Source of the DNA: Lachnospiraceae bacterium
Lineage (GTDB): Bacteria > Bacillota > Clostridia > Lachnospirales > Lachnospiraceae
Assembly (NCBI GenBank): GCA_022845955.1
Contig: AP025576.1
Span: 6,138,001-6,202,000, forward strand
Direction: 5' to 3'
Length of the DNA stretch: 64,000 nucleotides
Shown piece after piece: positions 16,097-25,263 of the stretch; the stretch's first letter is position 1, and every line of letters starts with the position of its first letter. Below the pieces are notes generated by a model. The model saw nothing but the letters and a program-made list of their open reading frames with translations. It did no database searches and was not told where the DNA came from. The position numbers and the translations under genes were made by a program.

Positions 16097-16663
16097 CTAT
16101 CCATTTTCCTCCATACGCCTTCTGGTATCCGCATCGATTCTTTCTCTCAGATGGAGAAGTTTTTCATCTCCTACAAAGTACGTTTTCCCATATTCCAGAT
16201 TAAAACCATAGTCAAAATCCGGCGGATTCTTTCCCTGGTTATGCTGAAGGATGGTCTCCGCCTTGTCCAGGGCTTTTATCAGTCTGGCTTCCGGGGTCGT
16301 TTCGTCATTGTATTCCTTCCAAAGCTTCAGGAAATGACTTTTCTGCGGTTCCGGAAGACAGGAAAAAGCCCTGTTGACTCCTTCCTCCTCCATCCGGTAT
16401 TTCTCTCCGGGATCGGGAAGCAGCGCTGCCGAGATATCGCCTTCGTACAACTCTCCCATATCATGAAGGAGAGCTGTCTCCAGCAGCTTAAGCCGATCCA
16501 GCCGCGGGTATTCCCATGCCACTGTCATAGCTGCCAGGGCCAGACGCCAGGTATGCTCCGCCGTACTTTCCTGCCTTCCCCGGCTGCTCCAGGCCGTACG
16601 GAGCACATTTTTCAGCCCCTCTGCCTCCCTGATAAAATCCAGACAATTATCCATTCTTTCCAT
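16097..16663 (-). CDS. HD-domain hydrolase (YfbR/HDDC2-like)
   Basis: About 188 residues. ESTAEHTWRLAL, then LLHDMGELYEGDIS (the HD doublet), and later KALDKAETILQH place it with HD-domain 5'-deoxynucleotidase or phosphohydrolase proteins of the YfbR/HDDC2 type, usually about 190 residues. Such enzymes dephosphorylate dNMPs with a divalent metal. The start at 16663 is chosen for its AGGAGAG site; an upstream in-frame Met lacks one. It lies 111 bp downstream of the aspartyl-tRNA synthetase on the same strand. Confidence 0.85.
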   Translation of the reverse strand: MERMDNCLDFIREAEGLKNVLRTAWSSRGRQESTAEHTWRLALAAMTVAWEYPRLDRLKLLETALLHDMGELYEGDISAALLPDPGEKYRMEEEGVNRAFSCLPEPQKSHFLKLWKEYNDETTPEARLIKALDKAETILQHNQGKNPPDFDYGFNLEYGKTYFVGDEKLLHLRERIDADTRRRMEENG

Positions 16664-16774
16664 TTTCTCTCCTGTCTGTGCGGACACCGCACCTTTTGCC
16701 GGAACCGTTTTTTCCGGTCTGCATTTTCAAAGACCCCCTAGGTTCCATCCGGCCAGTAATTGGAGTAACACGCT

Positions 16775-18124
16775 CTAGGGCATCACCCTGTGAATGTCTC
16801 TGGGAAACATAGCCGCCTGCCGGACATTATCCATCTCCAGAAGCCGGGCGGTAAAACGTTCCAGCCCGAGTCCCAGGCCGCCGTGAGGAGGCATTCCCGC
16901 CTTATGGATCCACAAATAGCTTTTAAAAAGGGAGGGATCCATACCCATCCGTTCCATTTTGGCAAGCTGCATCCCGTAGTCATGGATCCGCTGTCCGCCT
17001 GTGGTGACCTCCAGGCCGCGGAAAAGAAGGTCAAAGCTCAGGGTCACTTCCGGATGCTCCGTATCCTCCATGGCATAAAAGGGCCTTTTGGCCGTTGGAT
17101 AGTGGGTAACAAATACAAAATCACTTCCTGTTTCTTTCTTAACAATTTCACTGAGCAGTTTTTCTTCTTCCGGCTCAAAGTCATTTTTTTCACATAAAGG
17201 CCGCTTATACCGGCCGGCAACAAGTTCCTTCGCCTCATGAAAACGGATGGAGGGAATGCTGTCCGCTTCCGGAAGCCGGACCTTAAGCAGGGAAAGCTCC
17301 GCCCCATAATGGACCTGCAGATAATCCAGGCTGTTTTTAATCATGGCGGCTTCCATTTGACAGATATCCTGAAAGCCGTTAATATATCCCATTTCAAAAT
17401 CCACACTGGTATATTCGTTCAGATGCCTTGCCGTATCATGTTTTTCCGCCCGGAATACCGGTCCGATTTCAAAAACCCGTTCATAGACTCCCACCATCAT
17501 CTGTTTGTAAAACTGAGGGCTTTGGGCGAGATAGGCGTCCTTGCCGAAATAATCCAGACGGAAAATATTGGCACCGCCTTCCGCTCCCTGGTATACGATT
17601 TTAGGTGTGCGGATCTCCGTAAATTCTTCCTTTTCCAGAAAAGCACGAAAGCCCCGGCAAAGCCCTTCCTGTATTTTAAAAACAGCGCGCTGTTTTTCAT
17701 TCCGCAGGGTCAGGGGCCGGTAATCCAGCAGCGTTTCCAGGGATGCGTCAATCCCTTTGCCGTTAATCACAACAGGCATTTCCTCTGCAGGTTCCGAAAG
17801 TACGGTAATCCGTTTCAAATGAAGTTCCCAACCGGTTTTGGAGCGGGGTTCCTCCACCACAAGGGCATTCGCCCGGATACAGGCTTCTTCTTTTAAAAAG
17901 CCTTCCACCTGACATTTGTCACTGTCCAGCACACACTGCACCAGCCTCTTAGGCGTACGCAGGATAAGAAAAGAAAAGCCGCTCATCTTACGGATTTTAT
18001 GAACGCTTCCGTGGATTGTTATTTCCCGGTTTTCCCTGTTCTCCGGCCGCTCGGCGGAAAAAAGGGAGCCTTCCGGATAAGAAGGTACGGAAATTGCCTG
18101 TATGGTTTCAAACTTTGTCATCAT
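16775..18124 (-). CDS. aspS: aspartyl-tRNA synthetase, archaeal/non-discriminating type
   Basis: About 449 residues, the short archaeal-type class II architecture rather than the ~590-residue bacterial AspRS. An N-terminal OB-fold (ITIHGSVHKIRKMSGFSFLIL) binds the anticodon. Motif 2 is seen as FEIGPVFRAEKHDTARHLNEY and motif 3 as GGLGLGLERFTARLL. In Firmicutes such enzymes often charge both tRNA-Asp and tRNA-Asn, with GatCAB completing Asn-tRNA; this is family knowledge and not shown here. The ATG at 18124 follows AGGAGA by seven bases. I searched upstream by eye for a T-box and found none. Confidence 0.9.
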   Translation of the reverse strand: MMTKFETIQAISVPSYPEGSLFSAERPENRENREITIHGSVHKIRKMSGFSFLILRTPKRLVQCVLDSDKCQVEGFLKEEACIRANALVVEEPRSKTGWELHLKRITVLSEPAEEMPVVINGKGIDASLETLLDYRPLTLRNEKQRAVFKIQEGLCRGFRAFLEKEEFTEIRTPKIVYQGAEGGANIFRLDYFGKDAYLAQSPQFYKQMMVGVYERVFEIGPVFRAEKHDTARHLNEYTSVDFEMGYINGFQDICQMEAAMIKNSLDYLQVHYGAELSLLKVRLPEADSIPSIRFHEAKELVAGRYKRPLCEKNDFEPEEEKLLSEIVKKETGSDFVFVTHYPTAKRPFYAMEDTEHPEVTLSFDLLFRGLEVTTGGQRIHDYGMQLAKMERMGMDPSLFKSYLWIHKAGMPPHGGLGLGLERFTARLLEMDNVRQAAMFPRDIHRVMP

Positions 18125-18360
18125 GAATTCGTCTCCTTGTTTTGCCCGGCTTCCGGTATCTATAAGCCTTCCGGGCATTGGAATCATCGGTTTTTGTTTG
18201 CAATTCTGTAAAAAAACCGTAAATCCATCAAGACATCGTCTTTATGTCTCATTTTACCACATCCTTTCCCTTAGGGATATCAACCGGTAAGTTCATTACA
18301 GAAACAACTCCCGTTTTTTGTAACAGTTCAGACGGCCCGCCAGTGTCCCTTCTTTTGATC

Positions 18361-18406
18361 AACAAAAAGAGCCCGCAATGGTAATCTAACCTACCAGTGT
18401 GGACTC
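18361..18406 (-). terminator. rho-independent terminator of the small transcription unit
   Basis: Minus strand GAGTCC pairs with GGGCTC (one G-U), with an inner TGGTA/TACCA stem, followed by TTTTTGTT. It closes the unit that starts at the promoter at 18614-18642. Confidence 0.8.
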
Positions 18407-18473
18407 TTATCCCTGATAATTTATGCCACACAGGTACAACACGGAAAGCGTTTGTACCTGCGATGCTAAAAAA

Positions 18474-18560
18474 CTAACTGAATAGTTTCTTTTCCATCTG
18501 CTGATACAAACGCCGCCTATCGTCGTCCCTGTAACATTTACTGTTCGTAACTTCAAGCAT
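18474..18560 (-). CDS. 28-residue charged small ORF
   Basis: Reads MLEVTNSKCY then RDDDRRRLYQQMEKKLFS. A GGAAAGG site lies seven to eight bases before the ATG, and the ORF sits wholly inside the promoter-terminator unit, both of which favour translation. The peptide is very polar, with an Arg/Asp cluster, and has no membrane segment. An overlapping 51-codon frame from the ATG at 18565 is a less likely alternative because its ribosome-site spacing is too short. Function unknown. Confidence 0.4.
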   Translation of the reverse strand: MLEVTNSKCYRDDDRRRLYQQMEKKLFS

Positions 18561-18613
18561 GGCATTTGCCTTTCCGGTATGGAACGGATCCATACCTGTG
18601 AATGATTTTGTTT

Positions 18614-18642
18614 ATAGTAGCACTGTAGTCTGGCTATGTCAA
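18614..18642 (-). promoter_or_regulatory. near-consensus sigma-A promoter
   Basis: Minus strand TTGACA (18637-18642), 17 bp, TACTAT (18614-18619). It drives the small unit ending at the terminator at 18361. Confidence 0.75.
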
Positions 18643-18677
18643 CCTATTTTTATTTTCGTATTTTTATTTTCGCGGAT

Positions 18678-18695
18678 GCAGATAAAAAAGTTTGG
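18678..18695. repeat. 18-bp remnant of foldback family 2
   Basis: GCAGATAAAAAAGTTTGG is identical to the left end of the element at 50318-50548. Confidence 0.5.
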
Positions 18696-18758
18696 CTGAT
18701 ACTTAACTTCCATCTCAGGCAGCATTTCGGCCTACTTTTGTTATCTAACGTGTGTGAT

Positions 18759-19340
18759 TCAGGGAACGTCCTTTAATGCCTCAAGATCTATATTTTCATA
18801 ACAATTATGGCCCTGCCGCGCTTTCTTATAGTTCCAGCAGCAAATTGCCTGCTGTAGATTTTTACCCGGATTTGCTTCGAAAAAATCTCTGATATAGGTA
18901 TTATACTCAAATTGTCTGTCGATAACCGTTTTCCCCTTTTTCTTTTCCTCAAGAATCCGATAATAGGCTTCAATAGCCTCTGCATAGCTTTTTCCGGTAT
19001 TAGTTTTCAGCCATTTTTGAAATGCCACGGGAAAAGAAAAGCTGTTCCCGATTTTATCCCGGAAAAAAGCACGATGCTTTTCAGAGCAGACAAAATTGGG
19101 TTCAATAACCGTATTTTCCGTTATGATTCCAACGTCGTTCCTGTGTCTGGATGGCTTTTTTACATAATTTACCTTTCCTGTGTCAAGGTAAATAGCAATC
19201 CTTTCCGTTAACTCCTCTTTACTGCCGGAAGTGGGCAGACCATTGTCCCTGCAAAAGGATACCAATTCTTCTTTTAAGTAGTAATAGCTGCGAAACGTGG
19301 AGCCATCCAGCTTTTGATTCAGGAGCGGGCGTTCAGACAT
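18759..19340 (-). CDS. SAP-domain protein (DUF6434-like)
   Basis: 193 residues. The first ~50 form a SAP-like helix-extended-loop-helix (YYYLKEELVSFCRDNGLPTS, then GSKEELTERIAIYLDTG), a nucleic-acid-binding motif. Residues ~85-190 match my memory of the DUF6434 region (FRDKIGNSFSFPVAFQKWL, NPGKNLQQAICCWNYKK). Its function is unknown; the SAP module suggests DNA or RNA binding. It borders the trailer end of the CRISPR array, but this gene is also common away from CRISPR, so a functional link is unproven. Confidence 0.8.
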   Translation of the reverse strand: MSERPLLNQKLDGSTFRSYYYLKEELVSFCRDNGLPTSGSKEELTERIAIYLDTGKVNYVKKPSRHRNDVGIITENTVIEPNFVCSEKHRAFFRDKIGNSFSFPVAFQKWLKTNTGKSYAEAIEAYYRILEEKKKGKTVIDRQFEYNTYIRDFFEANPGKNLQQAICCWNYKKARQGHNCYENIDLEALKDVP

Positions 19341-19376
19341 TTTGGGTCTCCTTTTGCTTTTATGTATGCATTATTT

Positions 19377-20513
19377 ATTTTGGTACACACGGGCGGCGAG
19401 CCGTGACAACTAACCGATGGCGATGGCGGCACATGGGTAGTGATTTCACTCCACACGGCACGAAAGCCGTGACGTGGAACTTGGGTCCTTTATGCAGAGT
19501 ATCAGGATTTCAATCCACACGGCCCGCAAGCCGTGACATTTCCCCGTATACCTTCGCTCTGTTGTAATGCAATTTCAATCCACACGGCCCGCAAGCCGTG
19601 ACCGGAGCGCAGCCAAAGAGGCAGGGCTGCCGTGGCATTTCAATCCACACGGCCCGCAAGCCGTGACGTATGCATCGTATTTATGGTACATTCCTTGCAA
19701 AATTTCAATCCACACGGCCCGCAAGCCGTGACCTGTTAAGGCGGACGCACCGCTCACAATCACCGGATTTCAATCCACACGGCCCGCAAGCCGTGACTCT
19801 GGCGGTCGCCGATCCATTCCCTCATATGCGATTTCAATCCACACGGCCCGCAAGCCGTGACACAAAACGCCAACCAATCCTTACAGCCAAGAATATTTCA
19901 ATCCACACGGCCCGCAAGCCGTGACAGAAAGAACAAGAGATATTCATCGTAGTATCATCACATTTCAATCCACACGGCCCGCAAGCCGTGACTATGTTGA
20001 CCATTTCGACAGCACATATTAAGCCAATTTCAATCCACACGGCCCGCAAGCCGTGACTAATTTAGTTTCTATATTAACTATAAGTTATTCAATTTCAATC
20101 CACACGGCCCGCAAGCCGTGACTTGCCCAGCACATTAAGAAATACCAGCGTAAAGGATTTCAATCCACACGGCCCGCAAGCCGTGACAGATGACAATTTC
20201 GGGCACGGAGAATGTAAAGACATTTCAATCCACACGGCCCGCAAGCCGTGACAGCCAGATTCCGCAAATTTGATTCCTTGGAATCCATTTCAATCCACAC
20301 GGCCCGCAAGCCGTGACAATTCCACGGGTGCCTTGTCATGGCAACCTGCGATTTCAATCCACACGGCCCGCAAGCCGTGACCTTTTGACGAGGTGGCAAC
20401 CCCGGAACTGAAAGAGATTTCAATCCACACGGCCCGCAAGCCGTGACCTGCCGGTCAGGACAAGCATGGACTTTTCAAAGTTATTTCAATCCACACGGCC
20501 CGCAAGCCGTGAC
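19377..20513 (-). CRISPR. type I-C-like CRISPR array, 18 repeats, no cas genes
   Basis: Repeats of 31 bp start at 19377, 19443, 19507, 19572, 19637, 19702, 19767, 19831, 19895, 19962, 20027, 20092, 20157, 20222, 20287, 20351, 20417 and 20483, separated by 17 spacers of 33-36 bp. Read on the minus strand the repeat ends GTGGATTGAAAT, the type I-C signature, so the array is transcribed leftward from a leader at 20514-20736. The two leftmost repeats are degenerate (7 mismatches at 19377, 3 at 19443), which fits the old, trailer end. The other 16 are identical. No cas gene is in the window. Confidence 0.97.
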
Positions 20514-20736
20514 AGCAAAACATCACAACTATCGTTTATTATATCATTCTTCTATTCATTAATCTACACAAATTCCACTTCAGCACTTCCCTTTCTTAAC
20601 ACCATTATAACCGCATACAAACTATATTTCAAACTTTCAAGGTGCGAATCTCCCAGTAAATTCCTGTGCACTTCGGATTCGCACCTGTATAAATCCCCCT
20701 TCATGCCATTCAACCCAACACCGGATCCACCTCCTT
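20514..20736 (-). promoter_or_regulatory. CRISPR leader with 11-bp hairpin
   Basis: An AT-rich leader beside the newest repeat. At 20640-20687 it holds perfect 11-bp inverted arms AGGTGCGAATC / GATTCGCACCT. From memory, hairpins with TGCGAA...TTCGCA arms are typical of type I-C leaders, normally lying between cas2 and the array. Here the sulfatase gene begins about 50 bp beyond it instead. Confidence 0.65.
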
Positions 20737-22077
20737 TTATGGAAATCCTATATCTCCCCTCCGCCGTACAAAATACGCCATTATCTCTTCATATTCCGTT
20801 TCCCTGCTGAAATCTTTGTTCTCCTCCGGATCCTTTTTCAAATCAAACAGCAGCTCCGAACCGTCCTGCCCGTAATAATGATATTTCAAATCCCCTTTTT
20901 TTATCATCAGGTTGCGTCCGCCCCATTGGGATATGGTTTCGTCCGTCCAGCCGTCTTCATGGCCTTCCAGAAGGGGAACAAGGCTCCGGCTTTCCAGTCC
21001 GTCCGGTACGGGATTGCCGCTCAATTCACATAGAGTGGCATAAATATCGATCAGATTCACATTTTTACGGCACCGGTGAGGGGTAAACCGGCCCGGATAC
21101 CGGATAAATAAGGGGATACGCGCGCTCCCTTCATAAAAACGCTGTTTTTCCCAGATCGAATGTTCCCCAAGCATTTCTCCATGGTCGGAGGTATACAGAA
21201 TAATCCAGTCATCGGGATTTTCCCCTGCTTCTTCCAGAAAATGAAGTATCTGTCCAAACTGGAAATCCACGGTTTCCACATTGGCATAATAGGCCGCCAT
21301 GGCACGTTTCACATCCCGTTCGGTTATCTCTTCCCCGATTACCAGCGGGGGACAATTGGAGCAGCGGCCCAAAAAGGGGTGCAAAGAAGGAGTCCTGTTC
21401 GCATAGGGTTCCACACGGTTTAGATAATAATCGAACAATTCCTGCCGGGCAATATAGGGATAATGGGGATTCCGGAGGCCCACATATAAAAGCAGCGGTT
21501 CCTCCCTTTTGGGCCTGTCATAGAAACTGTCCACAAAATACGAATGGATAAAATTCCGGCAGCCTTCCACTGTCAGGCGGTCTTCTTTAGCATGAACCGG
21601 ATTACCGGGGCCAGCACGAAGGATTTCCTTTTTATCATCCCATTTCTGCGAAGAGTCAAACTGATAGGCCGCTCTGCTGTCTCCTGCCTGTTTCCGGTAA
21701 TAACTGACCGCCACTTCCGTATCTCCGGCAATCCGGTACCGCCAGCCCTGCATTTGATCCAGGCCGAGGTGGTGAAGCTTTCCGCAAGCCGCTGTCTGGT
21801 AACCATTCTCGCTGAATATCCTTGCAAAGGTACGGTAATTAGGTTCTAAATCATCTCCAAAACGTTCCGCTTTACAGGTGCGGGGATATTGTCCCGCCGC
21901 CATACACTGCCGGGCCGGTATGCATACCGGCGACGGGGTATAGGCGTTATCAAAAACCACCGCTTCCTTTGCCAGCCGATCCAGATTCGGGGTGCGCACC
22001 ACCGGATTCCGGGCAAAACCGCACACATCGTACCGGTGTTCATCACTCATGAGTATCAGGATATTCGGTTTTTTCAC
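20737..22077 (-). CDS. type I sulfatase (Cys-type)
   Basis: About 446 residues, alkaline-phosphatase superfamily. VKKPNILILMSDEHRYDVCG gives the N-terminal metal-binding Asp. The active-site signature is C-I-P-A-R at residues ~52-56, the Cys form that an anaerobic sulfatase-maturating radical SAM enzyme converts to formylglycine; no such enzyme is visible here. YTSDHGEMLGEH supplies further metal ligands. No signal peptide, so probably intracellular. The GTG start at 22077 matches the family N-terminus; ATGs at 22122/22119 behind GGAGAG are alternatives. It is the last gene after a heparinase-like lyase and importer, suggesting desulfation of glycosaminoglycan fragments. Confidence 0.88.
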   Translation of the reverse strand: MKKPNILILMSDEHRYDVCGFARNPVVRTPNLDRLAKEAVVFDNAYTPSPVCIPARQCMAAGQYPRTCKAERFGDDLEPNYRTFARIFSENGYQTAACGKLHHLGLDQMQGWRYRIAGDTEVAVSYYRKQAGDSRAAYQFDSSQKWDDKKEILRAGPGNPVHAKEDRLTVEGCRNFIHSYFVDSFYDRPKREEPLLLYVGLRNPHYPYIARQELFDYYLNRVEPYANRTPSLHPFLGRCSNCPPLVIGEEITERDVKRAMAAYYANVETVDFQFGQILHFLEEAGENPDDWIILYTSDHGEMLGEHSIWEKQRFYEGSARIPLFIRYPGRFTPHRCRKNVNLIDIYATLCELSGNPVPDGLESRSLVPLLEGHEDGWTDETISQWGGRNLMIKKGDLKYHYYGQDGSELLFDLKKDPEENKDFSRETEYEEIMAYFVRRRGDIGFP

Positions 22078-22171
22078 TTTTTTCCTGCCTTTCCTTTCTA
22101 AGAAATGTGTCCGGGACATCATCACTCTCCAGCACCGCATTGCATTACCGTAATATAAATGCAACGCTGTA

Positions 22172-24238
22172 CTAGTATTGAAGAACTTCCCCTTCCCTGC
22201 TTTCCGGGGTAAACACCATCAGCTTTCCATAGGATTCGTATCCGCCTGCGGTAAAAATATCCACCTCGCTGATCAATTCCTGGTGGCAGGTGATCACCAC
22301 ATATTCCGATCCGTTTCTCACAATCCGGACAGCTTCCGCTTCCCGGGAAGAAAGCGTACGTCCGCTTCTTACCATAGACACCGGCAGCAGCCGGGCGGAA
22401 AGCTCCAGGTATTCCCCCGCCCCCGCAGCCGCCACAACGGTAAACTGGGAAGAAAAGCCGGAAGCTTCCCAGGTATTTTCCACACAGCTGCATTCCTCCA
22501 GCCGGTTATATTCTGTGGATATCTCCGCCTGAGTCACGCTGCACTCCCCTTTCAGGCAGAGCAGCTTTGCACAGACACCGGGGGAACGGTACCAGACGGT
22601 ACCGTCTTTCAGCTCTGCCTTTCCCTGCTTTGCAAAATGGAAGCGGGACTGGTAACGGTGGACACCGGCGTTTCCCCGGTTTTCAGCGTCACCGGTAAAA
22701 CGGCCGTTCAGGCAGGCCCCTTCATCCTGCGGCCCGCAGACATAGAAGGTATCGCACAACAGTACCAGCCCTTTTGCCAGTAAAACAGCCTTACGCACAG
22801 GAAGCACTCCCTTATCCAGATAACCCAGATGGGCACCGGACACCATTCCCATTCCGGGAAGAAAGTTGTGCTCTCCTTTCCAGGGCAGGGCCATACGGCT
22901 GTAGCCCCAGCTATCCACACACGTACAGAAATTTTCGCCGTCTATACACACCGTATTATGGGAGGAAGGGGCCTTCAGCCGTCTGCGGATCTCATTGTCC
23001 ACATAGGTATACCGTCCGGCATCCACAAGGATATCCTCACCATGGGAATAGTAATCCACATGAAGCTGATCCCCGTGTCCGTGCCCGCTTCCCATACATC
23101 CGCAGTGGAATCTCAGATAATCGGATGTCCGGTCAAAACCATTTTTCAAAAAATAATTTCCGCTGTCCGTGAGCGCTGCGGACGCCCGATCCGGCTTCCG
23201 GGGAGCCAGCCCGTCATAAAAGGTTTTTTCTTCCCAGCTGAGATTCCACAGATTATCTTCCAGCAGCACCCCCTGAGCCAGATATTTCAGCCTGGCATCC
23301 TGAAAGAGCACAGCGCCCTGTGCAATCAAATCCCGGGCGTCTATATCATCACTGTCCCCATGGCAGGGCATATGCCCGTCAGGCTTGCACCAGGCTGCCA
23401 GACAGTAAACCATTTTATGTACCTTTTCCCAAAGCCGGCAAGGTACGGATATAGCAAAACGCTTCATGTGCAGAAGGCTGTCCAGGAGGCAGTACAACAC
23501 CTCCCCATGGTACATGGGACTCTGTTCCCACTGGGTCCCGTCCCGGAAAACCTGGAGATGGCTTTCCTCATCCAGACGCCTTACCGCCTCCTGCGTCCAC
23601 CTTTTTTCCCCGAAATAAAGCCCAAGAAGCAACAGTCCGTGGTTCTGGAGGATCCCCCAGTTGCTCAGACGGTGAAAAGGAAGATCCACCTCCAGCAGAT
23701 ATTTTGCATGCAGGCGCAGAGAGGCTTCCGCCTTCTCTCTGACTTCTTCCGTAAAAAGAGGACAGTTTTCAAAAAAAGCCATGCTTTTCAGCCAGAATTC
23801 AACCCGGATCCCCGCTTCCAGGCTGCGCCATGTTCCGTTCCTGCTTTCCGGGGTAAGCGGGGCCTTCTCCAGCCAGTCCTCCAGAAGGGATACATATTTG
23901 GCTCCGTATTGCAGTGCTTTGTCCCATCCCGGGCCTTCTCCTTCCCCGCAGGTATACCGCCAGGCCTTTCCCAGAATCAGGAAACAGGTATGCCGGTTCA
24001 GGGCATACAGCCATTCCGGATCCCCGAAGGGAATGGCGTCCCACTTGATTCCCTCCTCGAAAACAACCGGCTCATGGGTCCGTTCCATTTCCCAGTGTTC
24101 CCGGAACACAAAGGTATTGTCCAGGATTCGGTCCGCCTGTTCCAGGCAGGCTGCTTTTTCTCCGGGAAAATGGATCCCGCAGTATTCAACCGTTTCTTCC
24201 AGATGATCCATGCACCAAAACTTATCCAGCTTTGTCAT
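22172..24238 (-). CDS. heparinase II/III-family polysaccharide lyase
   Basis: 688 residues: an N-terminal alpha-toroid (RSLEAGIRVEFWLKSMAFF, SNWGILQNHGLLLLG) and, from about residue 380, the heparinase II/III-like beta domain with GSGHGHGDQLHVDYYSHGED and LVDAGRYTY. The Asn/His/Tyr residues in these blocks match the catalytic region of PL12/PL15/PL21-type enzymes, which eliminate uronic-acid-linked bonds in heparan sulfate, heparin or similar polymers. No signal peptide, so it probably cleaves imported oligosaccharides. Followed by the sulfatase, preceded by the ABC importer. Exact substrate unresolved. Confidence 0.88.
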   Translation of the reverse strand: MTKLDKFWCMDHLEETVEYCGIHFPGEKAACLEQADRILDNTFVFREHWEMERTHEPVVFEEGIKWDAIPFGDPEWLYALNRHTCFLILGKAWRYTCGEGEGPGWDKALQYGAKYVSLLEDWLEKAPLTPESRNGTWRSLEAGIRVEFWLKSMAFFENCPLFTEEVREKAEASLRLHAKYLLEVDLPFHRLSNWGILQNHGLLLLGLYFGEKRWTQEAVRRLDEESHLQVFRDGTQWEQSPMYHGEVLYCLLDSLLHMKRFAISVPCRLWEKVHKMVYCLAAWCKPDGHMPCHGDSDDIDARDLIAQGAVLFQDARLKYLAQGVLLEDNLWNLSWEEKTFYDGLAPRKPDRASAALTDSGNYFLKNGFDRTSDYLRFHCGCMGSGHGHGDQLHVDYYSHGEDILVDAGRYTYVDNEIRRRLKAPSSHNTVCIDGENFCTCVDSWGYSRMALPWKGEHNFLPGMGMVSGAHLGYLDKGVLPVRKAVLLAKGLVLLCDTFYVCGPQDEGACLNGRFTGDAENRGNAGVHRYQSRFHFAKQGKAELKDGTVWYRSPGVCAKLLCLKGECSVTQAEISTEYNRLEECSCVENTWEASGFSSQFTVVAAAGAGEYLELSARLLPVSMVRSGRTLSSREAEAVRIVRNGSEYVVITCHQELISEVDIFTAGGYESYGKLMVFTPESREGEVLQY

Positions 24239-24348
24239 GATTTTCTCCTCCCTCCGCTTTTAATTCCCTCGCCTGCCATAAAAGGCGCGTTGGAATCCCG
24301 GGACCGATACGGTTCCTTCTCAAACACGCCTTTCATATCAGTTATATT

Positions 24349-25182
24349 TTACCCCTTGATCCCGCTGGACGCAATTCCCTGGACAAAGAATTTCTGTCCG
24401 GCCAGGAAAATAAGCAGAACCGGAATCAGGGACAGCACGCTGGCTGCCATAACCAGTCCGTATTCGGTGGAATACTGGCCGATAAACATCTTAATTCCCA
24501 GCTGGATTGTCTTTTTGGCGGTACTGTTAAAATAAATCAGCGGCCCCATATAATCGTTCCAGATAGCCACGAAGCTGAAGATAGTCATTGTGGCAATGCT
24601 GGGTTTGGAAAGCGGCAGGGCGATGCGGAAATAGTTCCCGTATTCGCTCAGTCCGTCTATCCTTCCCGCCTCCAGCAGTTCATTGGGAAGGGACATGAAA
24701 AACTGTCTCATCAGGAATACCCCGAAAGCTGTAAAGCTCTGCATCAGCACATAGCCTGTGTGGGTGTCCACCAGATGGAATTTATTCATCATGCTGTACT
24801 GGGGAAGCATATAGACCTGCCAGGGAATGGCAATGGTAGCCACATAGCACAGGAACAGGATATCGCGCCCCCTGAATTTACATTTGGAAAACCCGTAAGC
24901 CGCAAAGCTGGAAGTGATAACCTGGATAACCGTTATCAGCACCGTGAGCTTGACGGTATTTAACGTAAAGGTGGCGAGGGGTATTTTACTCCATATTTTC
25001 AGGTAATTGTTCCATTGGAACACCCCTGGTATCCACCGGAAATTGGCGCTGAACACCTCCGTATTCGTCTTAAGCGAAGCGCTCAGCATCCACAGAAGGG
25101 GCATCAGTGTGGCTGCTGTCAGAAGGATTAATAAGATATAACTGATGGTTTTCACCAGCACCTGTTTATTCGCTCTTGTCAT
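24349..25182 (-). CDS. carbohydrate ABC transporter permease (MalG type)
   Basis: 277 residues, six membrane segments. EAA loop LLEAGRIDGLSEYGNYFRIA near residue 175, and the typical C-terminus FFVQGIASSGIKG. It is the inner-membrane partner of the permease at 25264, in the operon binding protein, permease, permease, lyase, sulfatase. No dedicated ATPase nearby. Confidence 0.93.
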   Translation of the reverse strand: MTRANKQVLVKTISYILLILLTAATLMPLLWMLSASLKTNTEVFSANFRWIPGVFQWNNYLKIWSKIPLATFTLNTVKLTVLITVIQVITSSFAAYGFSKCKFRGRDILFLCYVATIAIPWQVYMLPQYSMMNKFHLVDTHTGYVLMQSFTAFGVFLMRQFFMSLPNELLEAGRIDGLSEYGNYFRIALPLSKPSIATMTIFSFVAIWNDYMGPLIYFNSTAKKTIQLGIKMFIGQYSTEYGLVMAASVLSLIPVLLIFLAGQKFFVQGIASSGIKG

Positions 25183-25263
25183 TTTCTTCCCTCACATTTC
25201 CACCGCACACAATACGGCGCTGTTCTTTTTTTATTCTACCGGCTATAGGCAACTCTAAAGGGT

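Larger units (their letters stand above)
18361..18608 (-). ncRNA. candidate structured small RNA or mini-gene
   Basis: A predicted transcript of about 245 nt between a near-consensus promoter and a terminator. It holds hairpin 1 (18576-18596, GGTATGGA/TCCATACC, 8 bp, 5-base loop), a 28-codon ORF, hairpin 2 (18431-18460, CAGGTACAA/TTGTACCTG, 9 bp) and the terminator hairpin. I do not recognise it as a known family. It may be a small RNA, a small-protein mRNA or both. It lies between the SAP-domain gene and aspS on the same strand. Confidence 0.5.

Noticed and set aside
18125-18360. T-box riboswitch upstream of aspS
   Set aside because: No AGGGTGGNACCGCG-type box or specifier-like stem was visible; the nearby terminator belongs to the small unit at 18361-18642.
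19670-20423. Open frames within the CRISPR array
   Set aside because: They arise from the repeat sequence on either strand (recurring GLRAVWIEI or SRPASRD blocks) and are not genes.
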